NCBI GenBank assembly: GCA_016871805.1
Contig: VHCG01000001.1
Span: forward strand, 1-64,000
Direction: 5' to 3'
Length of the DNA stretch: 64,000 nucleotides
From: Verrucomicrobiota bacterium
GTDB taxonomy: Bacteria; Verrucomicrobiota; Verrucomicrobiia; Limisphaerales; UBA9464
In this document: piece by piece, positions 31,480 to 41,072 of the stretch
How positions within the stretch are numbered: position 1 is the first letter of the stretch
Layout: every line of letters begins with the position of its first letter
The notes under the pieces: model-generated
Seen by the model: the letters and a program-made list of their open reading frames with translations, nothing else
Databases searched by the model: none
What the model was told of the DNA's origin: nothing
Made by a program: the position numbers and the translations under genes

Positions 31480-31887
31480 GACCCACACGGCGACGCGGAG
31501 ACACGGAGGAAAGACGAGGGAGATGAGGGAGACGAAGACCGAGGCGATGCCGGTAGGGCTGTGCTCCGCCACGGCCCCATCTCGATCCGATGCGCGTCGT
31601 GCACCCGTGAATGGGGACGGTGTCACTGACGCGTCACAGGATCCCGGCTGGGCCGGTTCGATCCACTCCACCCTCGCGGTCTAGATGGGGACGCCACGGA
31701 GGCCGTCCCTACCGGGGTGGGCGCTCCCGCGCACAGTGATGCAGGGCACTGCATCACCCACCCATCGATGCCTTCGGCTTCGAAAAGCACCGGCAACTCA
31801 TGGAGCCAAGGCACCGCTGCCACCCACCCCTTCTCGCCCTGCCTCTCTCCCGTCTTACCTCCGCGTCTCCGCGTCACCGTGTGAGTC
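31480..31887. repeat. MITE-like dispersed element, full-length copy B (408 bp) with terminal inverted repeats
   Basis: Left GACCCACACGGCGACGCGGAGACACGGAGG; right CCTCCGCGTCTCCGCGTCACCGTGTGAGTC; interior resembles 22883-23268; fills the gap between convergent genes. Confidence 0.85.
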
Positions 31888-31898
31888 CCCTCCCCCGA

Positions 31899-33377
31899 TC
31901 ACGACAGGATCTCGGAGACAACACGGCCATGGACGTCGGTCAGACGGAAATTGCGCCCCTGGAACCGGTAGGTCAGCCGTTCGTGGTCGATTCCCATCAG
32001 ATGCAGGATCGTCGCCTGCAGGTCGTGCACGTGGACCCCATCAGTCACCACGTTCATGCCCAGATCGTCCGTCTCCCCGTGGCTCAACCCCGCCTTCACC
32101 CCGCCCCCCGCCATCCAGGTCGTATAGGCGTAGGGATGATGGTCCCGACCCCAGTTCTTGCGGTCGTCGAGAGCGCCCTGGATGAACGGGGTCCGACCAA
32201 ACTCCCCGCCCCAGATCACGAGCGTGTCGTCGAGCAACCCGCGCTGTTGCAGATCCAGGACGAGTCCGGCCGACGGCTGATCGGTGTCGCGGCACTGGGT
32301 GTACAGCTCGGTCGTGAGACTCCGATGCTGGTCCCATCCGGGGGGCATCACCTGGACGCATCGGACGCCCCGCTCGACGAGGCGTCGGGCCATGAGGCAG
32401 TTGTACGCGAAGGTCCCTTGCTCCCGGACGCTCGGCCCATAGAGCGAGAGCACGCTTTCGGGTTCCTTCGACAGATCCGTCAGTTCCGGAACGCTCGTCT
32501 GCATCCGGAACGCCATCTCGTACTGGGCGATGCGCGCGGCGATCTCGGGATCGCCATGCTCCTGGAGCTTCCGCGCATTGAGCGCCGCCAGGTCGTCGAG
32601 CATGGCGCGGCGCAGGGAGGGATCGAGTCCCGAGGGATTGCTCAGATAGAGGACCGGATCTCCGTTGCCGCGGAACTTCACGCCCTGGTAGCGCGAGGGC
32701 AGGAACCCCGAGCCCCAGTAGAAATCGTAGAAGATCTGTCCGCAGGTGGTGCCCTTGCTGACCGAGGTCATGACCACGAACGCCGGCAGGTTCTCGGTCT
32801 CGCAACCCAACCCGTAGGTGAGCCACGCCCCGAGCGTGGGGCGTCCCGGGATCTGGGCGCCGCTCAGCATCAGCGAGATCGCCGGCGCGTGGTTCACGGC
32901 GTTGGTATGCATACCCTTCACGAAGCACAGTCGGTCCGCCACCTGGGCTGTGTACGGCAGGAACTCGCTCACCCAGGCGCCGCTCTGTCCGCGCTGGTGG
33001 AAGGGCTCGACCGGCGCCAGCAGCAGCTTGCCGTCGGCCTCGCCGGTCATCGTGCTGAAGCGCTTGCCCGCAACGTAGCCGTCGGGGACGGACTTCCCGT
33101 GCAGCTCCCGGAGCTTCGGCTTGTAGTCGAAGAGGTCGACATGCGTCGGGGCCCCGTTCTGGAAGAGATAGATGACGTGCTTGGCCCGGGGCGGCTTCGG
33201 TGGATACCCCGGCAGTCCCTGGAGCCCACCGCCCGACATCGCAGCCGCGGCCCCGCCCCGTCCCAGCAGCGACGCCAGCGCCCCGGTGCCAAGGGCCGTG
33301 GCCCCACGCCCGAGGAAGGTTCTCCGGTTCAGCAGCAGCTGGCTCTCGTCCAAGGGGTTCATCGGATCATTCGACAT
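31899..33377 (-). CDS. DUF1501 domain-containing protein (Tat-like signal)
   Basis: NRRTFLGRGATALGTGALASLL; HVIYLFQNGAPTHVDLFDYKP; LVIWGGEFGRTPFIQG. Confidence 0.92.
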   Translation of the reverse strand: MSNDPMNPLDESQLLLNRRTFLGRGATALGTGALASLLGRGGAAAAMSGGGLQGLPGYPPKPPRAKHVIYLFQNGAPTHVDLFDYKPKLRELHGKSVPDGYVAGKRFSTMTGEADGKLLLAPVEPFHQRGQSGAWVSEFLPYTAQVADRLCFVKGMHTNAVNHAPAISLMLSGAQIPGRPTLGAWLTYGLGCETENLPAFVVMTSVSKGTTCGQIFYDFYWGSGFLPSRYQGVKFRGNGDPVLYLSNPSGLDPSLRRAMLDDLAALNARKLQEHGDPEIAARIAQYEMAFRMQTSVPELTDLSKEPESVLSLYGPSVREQGTFAYNCLMARRLVERGVRCVQVMPPGWDQHRSLTTELYTQCRDTDQPSAGLVLDLQQRGLLDDTLVIWGGEFGRTPFIQGALDDRKNWGRDHHPYAYTTWMAGGGVKAGLSHGETDDLGMNVVTDGVHVHDLQATILHLMGIDHERLTYRFQGRNFRLTDVHGRVVSEILS

Positions 33378-35886
33378 TCAGGGCCTCGTCGAGATTCAGC
33401 ACCGTGCTGCACACGACCGTCCATGCCGCCAACGAGGCCGGATCCAGATCCGTGGGAATCCGGATCTCCCCGACCTCGACCAGCTCCCGGGCGCGTTGCG
33501 GCTCGGTCGCGAAGCGCTGTCGGTACCCGTGGAGGGATCCCAGCAGGCGTTCCTGCTCCGCGGCATCGGGGAGACGTCCCACCACCTCCCGGTAGAGCCA
33601 GCGGAGACGCTCGGGGTCGGTCTCGGCAGCCCCAGCCACCCGCGCGGCCAGGGCGCGGGCGGCCTCGACGTAGGTGATGTCGTTGAGGGTCAGCAGGGCG
33701 TGCAGAGGGACATTCGTTCGCGGGGTTCGGACCGTGCAGGTCTGACGGCTTGCGACATCGAAGAACAGGGTCGGTCCCACGATCCGGCGCCAGAACACGT
33801 AGAGGCTCCGACGGTAGAGCGACGCGCCATGGTCCTGCTCATAGCGTTTGGTCCCGAACGTCGCCTCCTCCCAGATCCCGGGCGGCTGGTAGGGCTTCAC
33901 CGGCGGACCGCCGATGTCCTCCACCAGCAGTCCGGCATGGAACAGGGCCGCGTCGCGGATCATCCACGACGGCATCCGAAGCCTTGGACCCCGGGCCAGG
34001 AGCCGGTTCTCCGGATCCCGTTCCCGGATCTCCGGAGGCGTGCGCGACGACTGACGGTAGGTGGCGCTGGTGACGATGAGCCGATGAAGGTGCTTGAGAT
34101 CCCAGCCGGAGTCGCGGAACTCGACCGCCAGCCAGTCGAGGAGCTCCGGGTGACTCGGCCGCTCGCCTTGGAGACCGAAATCCTCGGCGGTCTTTACGAG
34201 TCCAAGGCCGAAGAAGAGCTGCCAGGACCGGTTGACCGCCACCCGTGCAGTGAGGGGATGTCCGGGGGACAGGATCCATTGGGCGAGGCCCAGCCGGTTG
34301 GTCGGAGACCCGGCCGGGGAGGTCGAGAGCCCCTGCGGCACTGCGGCCCGAACCCGGGCTCCAGGCTGCTGGTAGTTGCCCCGAGCCAGCACGAAGGTGT
34401 CCCGGAACTTCTCCTGGTCCTCCATGACCATGACCCGGGGGATGGACCGGTTTAGTCCGTCCCGCTCGTCCCGGAGACGCTTCTGACGCTCCAGCGCTCC
34501 GGCGTACGGCGCATCGTTCGTCCTCCAGTGGGCGGCCAGCTGGTTGAGACGCCCCCCATCCCGCAGTTCGGGATCCTGCGCGAGCGCGTCCTGGATCTCC
34601 TTGGGCAGATCCCGGACGCCCGACGCCTCCACCACGGGCTTCCCGGCCGGCCGGGGGAACTTGACCGACTCGAGGGTCCGCACCGTTCCGGCGACCGCCT
34701 TCAGCTCGGTCTCGAGCCGCTGGCGTCGCTCCTTCTGGGTCTCGGAGGGCCATTCGAGGTTTGGACGTGCCTGCGGATCCCCACCGCCGCCATCGACCGC
34801 CGTGCGATCGAAGAAGGCGAGCAGACTGAAATAGTCCTGCTGGGTGAACGGATCGTATTTGTGGTCGTGACAGCGCGTGCAGTTGAAGGTGGCCCCAAGC
34901 CAGACGGTGGCGACGGTCTCGGTCTGGTCGAACAGGTAGTCGATCCGGTTCTCCTCCGGGATGCGTCCTCCTTCCCCGTTGATCATGTGGTTGCGGACGA
35001 ATCCAGTGGCGAGGCGCTGCTCGGGTGCCGGCGAAGGGAGGAGATCCCCCGCCAGCTGCCACGTGGTGAAGTCGTCGAAGGGGCGGTTGGCGTTGAACTC
35101 CCGGACCACCCAGTCGCGCCACGGCCACATGGTGCGTTCGCCATCGCCTTGGTAGCCATTGGAGTCGGCATACCGCGCCGCCTCGAGCCAGTCCCACGCC
35201 AGCCGTTCGCCATGGCGTGGCGAGGCGAGCAGGCGGTCCACCTGACGCTCGTAGGCTTCGGGTTGTGTGTCCTCGACGAACCTCCGGATCTCATCGGGCG
35301 TCGGGGGCAGCCCGGTCAGATCGAAGGAGAGCCGACGCAACAACGGTTCCCGCGAGGCCTCGGGCGCGGCCTCGAGACCCTCCCTCGCCAACAGGGTCCG
35401 CACGAAGGCGTCGATCGGGTTCGACACGCCCGGGACGGACGGCGGCGTGGGGCCCTGCGGGGGCTCGTAGGCCCAGTGGCGTCCCCAGGCCGCGCCCTCG
35501 GCGATCCAGCGGGTCAGGGTCGCAATCTGGTCCTGCGACACCGGACGGTGCGCCTCCGGTGGCGGCATGAGATCATCCGCATCCCCGGTGAGGAGCCGTC
35601 GGATCACCTCGCTCGCCTTCGGGTCGCCGGGGACGACAGCCACCTTGCCGCTCCTGCCCGGACCGATCGCCTCCTCAAGGACATCCAGCCGCAGGCCCCC
35701 TTTGCGGGCGGCCGCATCGGGCCCATGACAGGCAAAGCAGTGGTCCGAGAGGATGGGTAGGACGTCGCGGGAGAACCGCACCGGCTCGGCGGCCTGGGCG
35801 GATCCGAGCCCGAGGGCGAGTCCAAACAGGGCCCCGAGGGACTTCCATCGCGTGGCAGGATTCCAGGCCCGGAAGTCCGAGGTCAT
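33367..35886 (-). CDS. PSD1/DUF1549-DUF1553 domain protein with cytochrome c-like N-terminus
   Basis: FSRDVLPILSDHCFACHGPDAAARKGGLRLD; FDLTGLPPTPDEIRRF; TFNCTRCHDHKYDP; QFNANRPFDDF-like segment. Confidence 0.92.
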   Translation of the reverse strand: MTSDFRAWNPATRWKSLGALFGLALGLGSAQAAEPVRFSRDVLPILSDHCFACHGPDAAARKGGLRLDVLEEAIGPGRSGKVAVVPGDPKASEVIRRLLTGDADDLMPPPEAHRPVSQDQIATLTRWIAEGAAWGRHWAYEPPQGPTPPSVPGVSNPIDAFVRTLLAREGLEAAPEASREPLLRRLSFDLTGLPPTPDEIRRFVEDTQPEAYERQVDRLLASPRHGERLAWDWLEAARYADSNGYQGDGERTMWPWRDWVVREFNANRPFDDFTTWQLAGDLLPSPAPEQRLATGFVRNHMINGEGGRIPEENRIDYLFDQTETVATVWLGATFNCTRCHDHKYDPFTQQDYFSLLAFFDRTAVDGGGGDPQARPNLEWPSETQKERRQRLETELKAVAGTVRTLESVKFPRPAGKPVVEASGVRDLPKEIQDALAQDPELRDGGRLNQLAAHWRTNDAPYAGALERQKRLRDERDGLNRSIPRVMVMEDQEKFRDTFVLARGNYQQPGARVRAAVPQGLSTSPAGSPTNRLGLAQWILSPGHPLTARVAVNRSWQLFFGLGLVKTAEDFGLQGERPSHPELLDWLAVEFRDSGWDLKHLHRLIVTSATYRQSSRTPPEIRERDPENRLLARGPRLRMPSWMIRDAALFHAGLLVEDIGGPPVKPYQPPGIWEEATFGTKRYEQDHGASLYRRSLYVFWRRIVGPTLFFDVASRQTCTVRTPRTNVPLHALLTLNDITYVEAARALAARVAGAAETDPERLRWLYREVVGRLPDAAEQERLLGSLHGYRQRFATEPQRARELVEVGEIRIPTDLDPASLAAWTVVCSTVLNLDEALNVE

Positions 35887-35899
35887 GACGACACTCCGC

Positions 35900-37246
35900 T
35901 CAGATCGCAGGCACGTTCCATCCCTCGCGATACGAGCGTCGGATCCAGGGGTTTGCGTCCGGCATGTGGGTGAACTGGAGCCGCTTCGCGTCCCAGTCCA
36001 GCGTGGCGTTGGGGAACCGCGTGGCGACGCCGCCCAGCAGGATGGATTCGGTAAGGGGTCCGGAATAGGAGAAGGGTGTCGAGGTCTTGGCCTCGCCCCG
36101 GACCGCATCGATGAACTGATGCCAGTGGTCGACGCCCTCCACCACAGGGAGCCCGTCGGTCACCACCTTGCCGCCCTTCAGGACGATGGGCATGGAGACG
36201 TGCGGGATGATCATGACGCCTTCGGTGCCGATGAGGATCGATCCCTGGTCGGGGAGATCCTTTCCGGCCAGCAGGGCCCGGATCTCGGCGGGCGGACGCT
36301 GGTTGCCGTCGTACCAGGTGATCGGGATCCGGCTGGGGATCGTGTACCGCGTGGCGGGGAAGACGTAGCGGATCAGGGCGTTGTTGGCCCAGGAATCGGC
36401 GTTGGGCGACGGCCCCTCGCTGCGCACCGAGACGGGTGCCGTGAGGGCGAGGGCGGCGAAGACGGGGTCGAGGATGTGGCAGCCCATGTCGCCGAAGGTG
36501 CCGGTGCCGAAGTCGAGACGACGGCGCCAGTTGGCCGGGTGGTACCAACCGTTGCCGATGAAGGGGCGGTAGCGGCAGACGCCGAGCCATAGGTCCCAGC
36601 TGAACCCGGCTGGCACCGGATCGATGCGGTTCGGCTTCGGCGACAGATCCCCCCAGTCCTTGCTGCTCCACGTGTGGACTTCATTGACCTTGCCGATCGC
36701 CCCGGCCTGCACCTGGGCCACCGCGGTGCGGTATTCCTTGGCCGAGTGGACCTGGATGCCCATCTGGGTCGGCACCTTCCGCGCCGCGGCCATGAGGGCC
36801 ATCTGACGGCTCTCGTAGACGTCGTGCGTCAGGGGTTTCTGTCCGTAGACGGCGATGCCACGGTCGAGGGCCGACAACCCCATCGGCGCGTGCATGTGGT
36901 CGGGGGTCGACACGCTGACCGAGTCGAGCTTCTCGCGGTCGAGCAGCACGCGGTAGTCCTCATAGACCCGGGCGTCGGGGAAGCGCTTGCGGAACTCGGC
37001 GGTGCGACCGGCATCGGCCTCGGCGACGGCGACCATGCGGACCTTGGGGTGCGAGGCGATGGACGTGAGATCGGCCCAGGCCATGCCCGAGGCACCGAAG
37101 CTGGCGTGGAGGACCTGTCCGGACGGCGGGTTCGCGAGAAGATCACGCGTGATGAACGGGGCGGCGAGGAGTCCGGAGGCGCCGGTCTTGAGGAACGAAC
37201 GCCGTGTGGAGGCGGAGACAGTGTTCACGGGTTGAGGACGTGTCAT
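35900..37246 (-). CDS. Gfo/Idh/MocA family oxidoreductase (Tat-like signal)
   Basis: STRRSFLKTGASGLLAAPF; VSVSTPDHMHAPMGLSALDRGIAVYGQKPLTHDVYESRQM. Confidence 0.92.
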   Translation of the reverse strand: MTRPQPVNTVSASTRRSFLKTGASGLLAAPFITRDLLANPPSGQVLHASFGASGMAWADLTSIASHPKVRMVAVAEADAGRTAEFRKRFPDARVYEDYRVLLDREKLDSVSVSTPDHMHAPMGLSALDRGIAVYGQKPLTHDVYESRQMALMAAARKVPTQMGIQVHSAKEYRTAVAQVQAGAIGKVNEVHTWSSKDWGDLSPKPNRIDPVPAGFSWDLWLGVCRYRPFIGNGWYHPANWRRRLDFGTGTFGDMGCHILDPVFAALALTAPVSVRSEGPSPNADSWANNALIRYVFPATRYTIPSRIPITWYDGNQRPPAEIRALLAGKDLPDQGSILIGTEGVMIIPHVSMPIVLKGGKVVTDGLPVVEGVDHWHQFIDAVRGEAKTSTPFSYSGPLTESILLGGVATRFPNATLDWDAKRLQFTHMPDANPWIRRSYREGWNVPAI

Positions 37247-37507
37247 GGAAAGACGTGATGAAACCCATCCGTCCTCAGCGAGGCACGCGAAAAGAGCGGA
37301 GTGCAGCAGACCCATCCAATGGAGATGTGGACCGCAGTCGAACGGGAAGGGCCGACGGACGCGGAGACTCGGCACCGCGTGAATCCCTCGCCTACCCCTC
37401 GCCGTATGGGCCGCGCTCTTTGCCCTGTAACCCATTCGTCACCTCTGGTGTCCTTGCTCCTGTCCTGCCCGGATGCGCCCCAACCGCGGCGCACCCCTCC
37501 ATCGGTC

Positions 37508-38194
37508 ATGAACAAGAACGAATCCCTACTGCAGTTCTTCTCCGCCCAGAGCGCCGAGATCCCCTACGGACTGTTCCTCATCAACTTCGTCCTCGCCGCC
37601 GTCCTCGCCCACCTGCTCGGACGCCTCTATGCCCGGTTCGGCCATTCGCTGTCGAACCGCGAGATGTTCGGCCGGAACTTCATGGTTCTGAGCATGACGA
37701 CGATGCTGATCATCACGATCGTGAAGTCGTCGCTGGCGCTGTCGCTGGGACTCGTGGGGGCGCTGTCGATCATCCGGTTCCGGACCGCCGTGAAGGAACC
37801 CGAGGAACTGGGCTATCTCTTCATCTGCATCGCGATCGGACTCGGGCTCGGCGCGCAGCAGACCGTCATCACGATCGTGGCGTTCGTGATCCTGTCGGCC
37901 CTGATCGCCCTCAACCGGATGGTCCGGGGACGCGAACCGGGACCGAGCCTGTACCTGACCCTGTCAGCGCCCCGGGACCGGAGTCCCGGTCTGGCCGCCT
38001 GGACGGCCGCGCTGCAGCGTCACACGAGGGACCTCCGGCTGCGGCGGTTCGATGAGACCGACTCCCACCAGGAGGCGTCGTACCAGGCCGCCTTCCCGGA
38101 CCTCAGGACGGTGGAGACCTGCCTGGAGGAGTTCCGGACCCGCCATGCCGACACGCGGGTGCGGCTGATGGACGACCGCGGCATCGGCACCTGA
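37508..38194 (+). CDS. DUF4956 domain-containing membrane protein
   Basis: ALSLGLVGALSIIRFRTAVKEPEELGYLFICIAIGLGLGA. Confidence 0.9.
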   Translation: MNKNESLLQFFSAQSAEIPYGLFLINFVLAAVLAHLLGRLYARFGHSLSNREMFGRNFMVLSMTTMLIITIVKSSLALSLGLVGALSIIRFRTAVKEPEELGYLFICIAIGLGLGAQQTVITIVAFVILSALIALNRMVRGREPGPSLYLTLSAPRDRSPGLAAWTAALQRHTRDLRLRRFDETDSHQEASYQAAFPDLRTVETCLEEFRTRHADTRVRLMDDRGIGT

Positions 38195-38201
38195 CGGCCC
38201 C

Positions 38202-38891
38202 ATGGCGGATGCCTCGGAGAACGGATTCCGCTTCGAGCGGAAGTATCACATCACCGACGTGCCGTTCGGTGAGGTGGAGCACTGGGTCCGCCAGAGCCCG
38301 GCGGGGTTCCGGGAGATCCATTCGACCCGGACCATCAACAACATCTATCTCGACACCCCGGGGCTCGATTCCTACTTCGAGAACGTCGGGGGTCTGGCCG
38401 AGCGCACCAAGCTCCGGATCCGCTGGTATGGGGCGCTGCTCGGCCCCATCGCCAAACCGGTGCTCGAGTTCAAGATCAAGCGCGGGATGGTCGGCACCAA
38501 GGACTCCCATCCGCTGGCCCCCTTTCGTCTGGAGCCCGGGTTCAGCATCGCCGACCTCGAGAAGGCCGTCCGCGACTCCGTCCTACCCCCGGATGTCCGG
38601 GCCGCCCTCGAGGACGTGGAGCCGGCGATGATCAACCGGTACCATCGGAAATATTTTCTGTCGGCCGATGGCACCTACCGCGTGACGCTCGACTGGGGAC
38701 TCGAGTTCTACCGGGTCGACCGGCATGACACCCGGTTCACCTGCCCGAACCGGCTTCCGGACAGCACCGTGATGGAGCTGAAGTATGCCGGTGAGGTCGC
38801 CGAGCTCGACGAGCGGATCACCAACTTCTTCCCGTTCCGGGTGACCCGGATGTCGAAATACGTCACCGGCATGGAGGCGGTGGAGGGATGA
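38202..38891 (+). CDS. VTC-domain polyphosphate polymerase-like protein
   Basis: FRFERKYHI; INNIYLDTPGLDSYFENVGGLAERTKLRIRWYG; VLEFKIKRG; TVMELKYAG. Confidence 0.88.
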   Translation: MADASENGFRFERKYHITDVPFGEVEHWVRQSPAGFREIHSTRTINNIYLDTPGLDSYFENVGGLAERTKLRIRWYGALLGPIAKPVLEFKIKRGMVGTKDSHPLAPFRLEPGFSIADLEKAVRDSVLPPDVRAALEDVEPAMINRYHRKYFLSADGTYRVTLDWGLEFYRVDRHDTRFTCPNRLPDSTVMELKYAGEVAELDERITNFFPFRVTRMSKYVTGMEAVEG

Positions 38892-40870
38892 ACCCGTCCC
38901 GCAGGGCGGGGGCATCGGATCCCTTGGCGTGGATCTCCCCGGCCCAGTTCAGCTGGGGGCTGACGGCCCTGCTCGCCCTGCTCGTGACGGCATTCCACCA
39001 GGATCTGCTCCAATACAATCGGGAGCCCGAGGTGGTCCTGTCCGAGATCCTCGCCGTCAACCACTCGGCGCTCGACGACGCCGACGGCGACTTTCCGGGG
39101 TGGATCGAGCTCCAGAACCGGAGTGGTCGACCGGTCGACCTCGCCGGATGGCATCTGACCGATGATTTCCGCAATCCGACGCGGTGGACCTTCCCGTCGG
39201 TAACGCTCGACCCGGGCGCATTCCTCGTGGTGTTCGCCTCGGGCAAGGACCGGACGAACCGGGTGGAGGACCTTCATGCGAACTTCAGACTCGACCCGAA
39301 GGGGCGGTTCCTCGGGCTCGCACGCCCCGGGGGCGGTGTGTTCGAGGACGAATTCCAGCCGAAGTATCCGGCTCTCCCAGGCGACGTCTCCTTCGGCAGG
39401 CTCCAGAGCCGTGGGGACAGTCCGTTCCCGCTGCGTCGGCACGGACTGTTCGTCACGCCCAGTCCTGGGGAGACGAACCGGGGGGAAATGCTGGGCCAGG
39501 TGGCGGACACGCAGTTCAGCCATCCCCGAGGCATCCACGACCAGCCCTTCATGCTCACGATCGGATGTCGCACCCCGGGGAGCGAGATCCGGTACACCCT
39601 GGATGGGTCCCTGCCCCGACCGGACCGTGGCGTCGTCTACTCCGGGCCAATCGCAATCACGAACACCACGATCCTGAGAGCCGCCGCGTTCCGGGTCGGA
39701 TTCCGGCCCTCGAATGTCGACACGCTGACGTTCCTGTTCCCGGCAGGAGCACGACCGGTTCCGGAGACCTCGTCGCTGTCGGAGGAAACACGGATCCGGA
39801 CCCACCCACTCCCGCCGCGGACCACCCTGTCCTCAGTCCCCATCGTGTCCCTGGTGCTGGATCCCGCGGACCTCTGGGATCCGACCCGTGGACTGCAGGT
39901 GAACCCGCTGCAGACGGGGGATGCCTGGGAGAAGGCCGCATCGATGGAATGGATCGAATCGGGGTTCACCGGGAGTCGCACCGGGGACCGCGCCGCCTTC
40001 TGTGGCCTCTCGGTCCATGGATCCTCGGGAGGGAACTTCGGCCCCGACACCAAGCTCTCCTTCCGACTCGTGTTCCGAGACCTCCATGGGACTCCGGAGT
40101 GGTCCGGGCGTCTCTTTGGTCCCACGGGCGCCAAACACTTCAAGACCCTCCTGCTGGACGCGGGATCCCCGGTTGGGGAATCCATGGACACCCGACAGGC
40201 TGGACCTAACCTCATCCGGGGCGCCCTCACCCGGGAGACCTTCCGTGCCATGGGACAACCGGCACCGGATGGGCGATTCGTCCATGTCGTGCTGAACGGG
40301 AGCTATTGGGGCGTGTACGACCTGCAGGAACGGATCGACACCCGATTTCTTGCGGATCGGTTGGGCGGCAAGCCCTCGAACTACACGATGCGCAGTCCCA
40401 ACGGGGTGGCTTCCCGGGAGGACACGGCATGGCTCCGGATCCGCGAACTGTGCGGTCTGGGGATGTCCGATCCGGGACGCTATGCGGAGCTGGAATCCCT
40501 TGTGGACCTCGAGGCGTTTGCCGATTTCGTGGTACTCCGGACCCAGGATAGATCCCGGGGCGACTTCGACGCCCCGGGATGGATCGCAGTCCGGCGGGAG
40601 TCGCCGAGGGTGGGGGCCTATCTATTCCTGCCACAGGGTCGTCACCTCCGGAAAGGGGAAGACGAGGAGCGGACGCCGTTGGATACCCTCTCCCCGACAA
40701 CGCTGTATCGATTACTCCAGTCGCAGCCCCGATTCATGAGTCTCCTTGAAAAGAGACGGCGCATGCACGAGTCGCCGGGGGGAGCCCTCTCACCCGCGGC
40801 CATGGAGGCGCGGCGTTCGGAGCTGTTGGAGAGGGTCGAACCGGCCCTCGGGGCTGAGATGCTCCAGTGA
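38888..40870 (+). CDS. Lamin-tail + chitobiase-like + CotH-like protein, catalytic site apparently degenerate
   Basis: Lamin-tail-like SEILAVNHSALDDADGDFPGWIELQNRSGRPVDLAGWHLTDD; CotH-like LSFRLVFRDLHGTPEWSGRLFG, VLNGSYWGVYDLQERIDTRFL, GALSPAAMEARRSELLERVEPAL; ATGA overlap with VTC gene. Confidence 0.8.
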   Translation: MNPSRRAGASDPLAWISPAQFSWGLTALLALLVTAFHQDLLQYNREPEVVLSEILAVNHSALDDADGDFPGWIELQNRSGRPVDLAGWHLTDDFRNPTRWTFPSVTLDPGAFLVVFASGKDRTNRVEDLHANFRLDPKGRFLGLARPGGGVFEDEFQPKYPALPGDVSFGRLQSRGDSPFPLRRHGLFVTPSPGETNRGEMLGQVADTQFSHPRGIHDQPFMLTIGCRTPGSEIRYTLDGSLPRPDRGVVYSGPIAITNTTILRAAAFRVGFRPSNVDTLTFLFPAGARPVPETSSLSEETRIRTHPLPPRTTLSSVPIVSLVLDPADLWDPTRGLQVNPLQTGDAWEKAASMEWIESGFTGSRTGDRAAFCGLSVHGSSGGNFGPDTKLSFRLVFRDLHGTPEWSGRLFGPTGAKHFKTLLLDAGSPVGESMDTRQAGPNLIRGALTRETFRAMGQPAPDGRFVHVVLNGSYWGVYDLQERIDTRFLADRLGGKPSNYTMRSPNGVASREDTAWLRIRELCGLGMSDPGRYAELESLVDLEAFADFVVLRTQDRSRGDFDAPGWIAVRRESPRVGAYLFLPQGRHLRKGEDEERTPLDTLSPTTLYRLLQSQPRFMSLLEKRRRMHESPGGALSPAAMEARRSELLERVEPALGAEMLQ

Positions 40871-40925
40871 GAGACGGGACGGAGGTAGATCCATCCCACT
40901 CCAGAGGCTCTGCGCCAGGTGTGCC

Positions 40926-40971
40926 GTGGGCGCTTCCGCGCCCAGTGCCGCAGGGCACTGCGGCACCCACC
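40926..40971. repeat. Dispersed two-hairpin repeat, copy 5
   Basis: GTGGGCGCTTCCGCGCCCAGTGCCGCAGGGCACTGCGGCACCCACC. Confidence 0.85.
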
Positions 40972-41072
40972 GGATCAGCACCACCGGCAGCACCACCGGG
41001 GTGGCCTCCACACCAGGCAGTGCGGCGTCCAGAAAGGATCAGCCCACTGAGGGCGCGGTGGGGCCAAAGGGA

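Noticed and set aside
22883-31887. Repeated hairpin units as a CRISPR array
   Set aside because: Copies are kilobases apart with no regular spacers and no cas genes.
33367-36108. Extended N-terminus of the DUF1549/1553 ORF to 36108
   Set aside because: The extension overlaps the Gfo/Idh gene and lacks signal-peptide character; the start at 35886 gives a proper signal peptide.
37353-37393. Possible end fragment of the MITE-like element (GACGCGGAGACTCGGCACCGCGTGAATCCCTC)
   Set aside because: Match is short and low-complexity; not distinguishable from chance.
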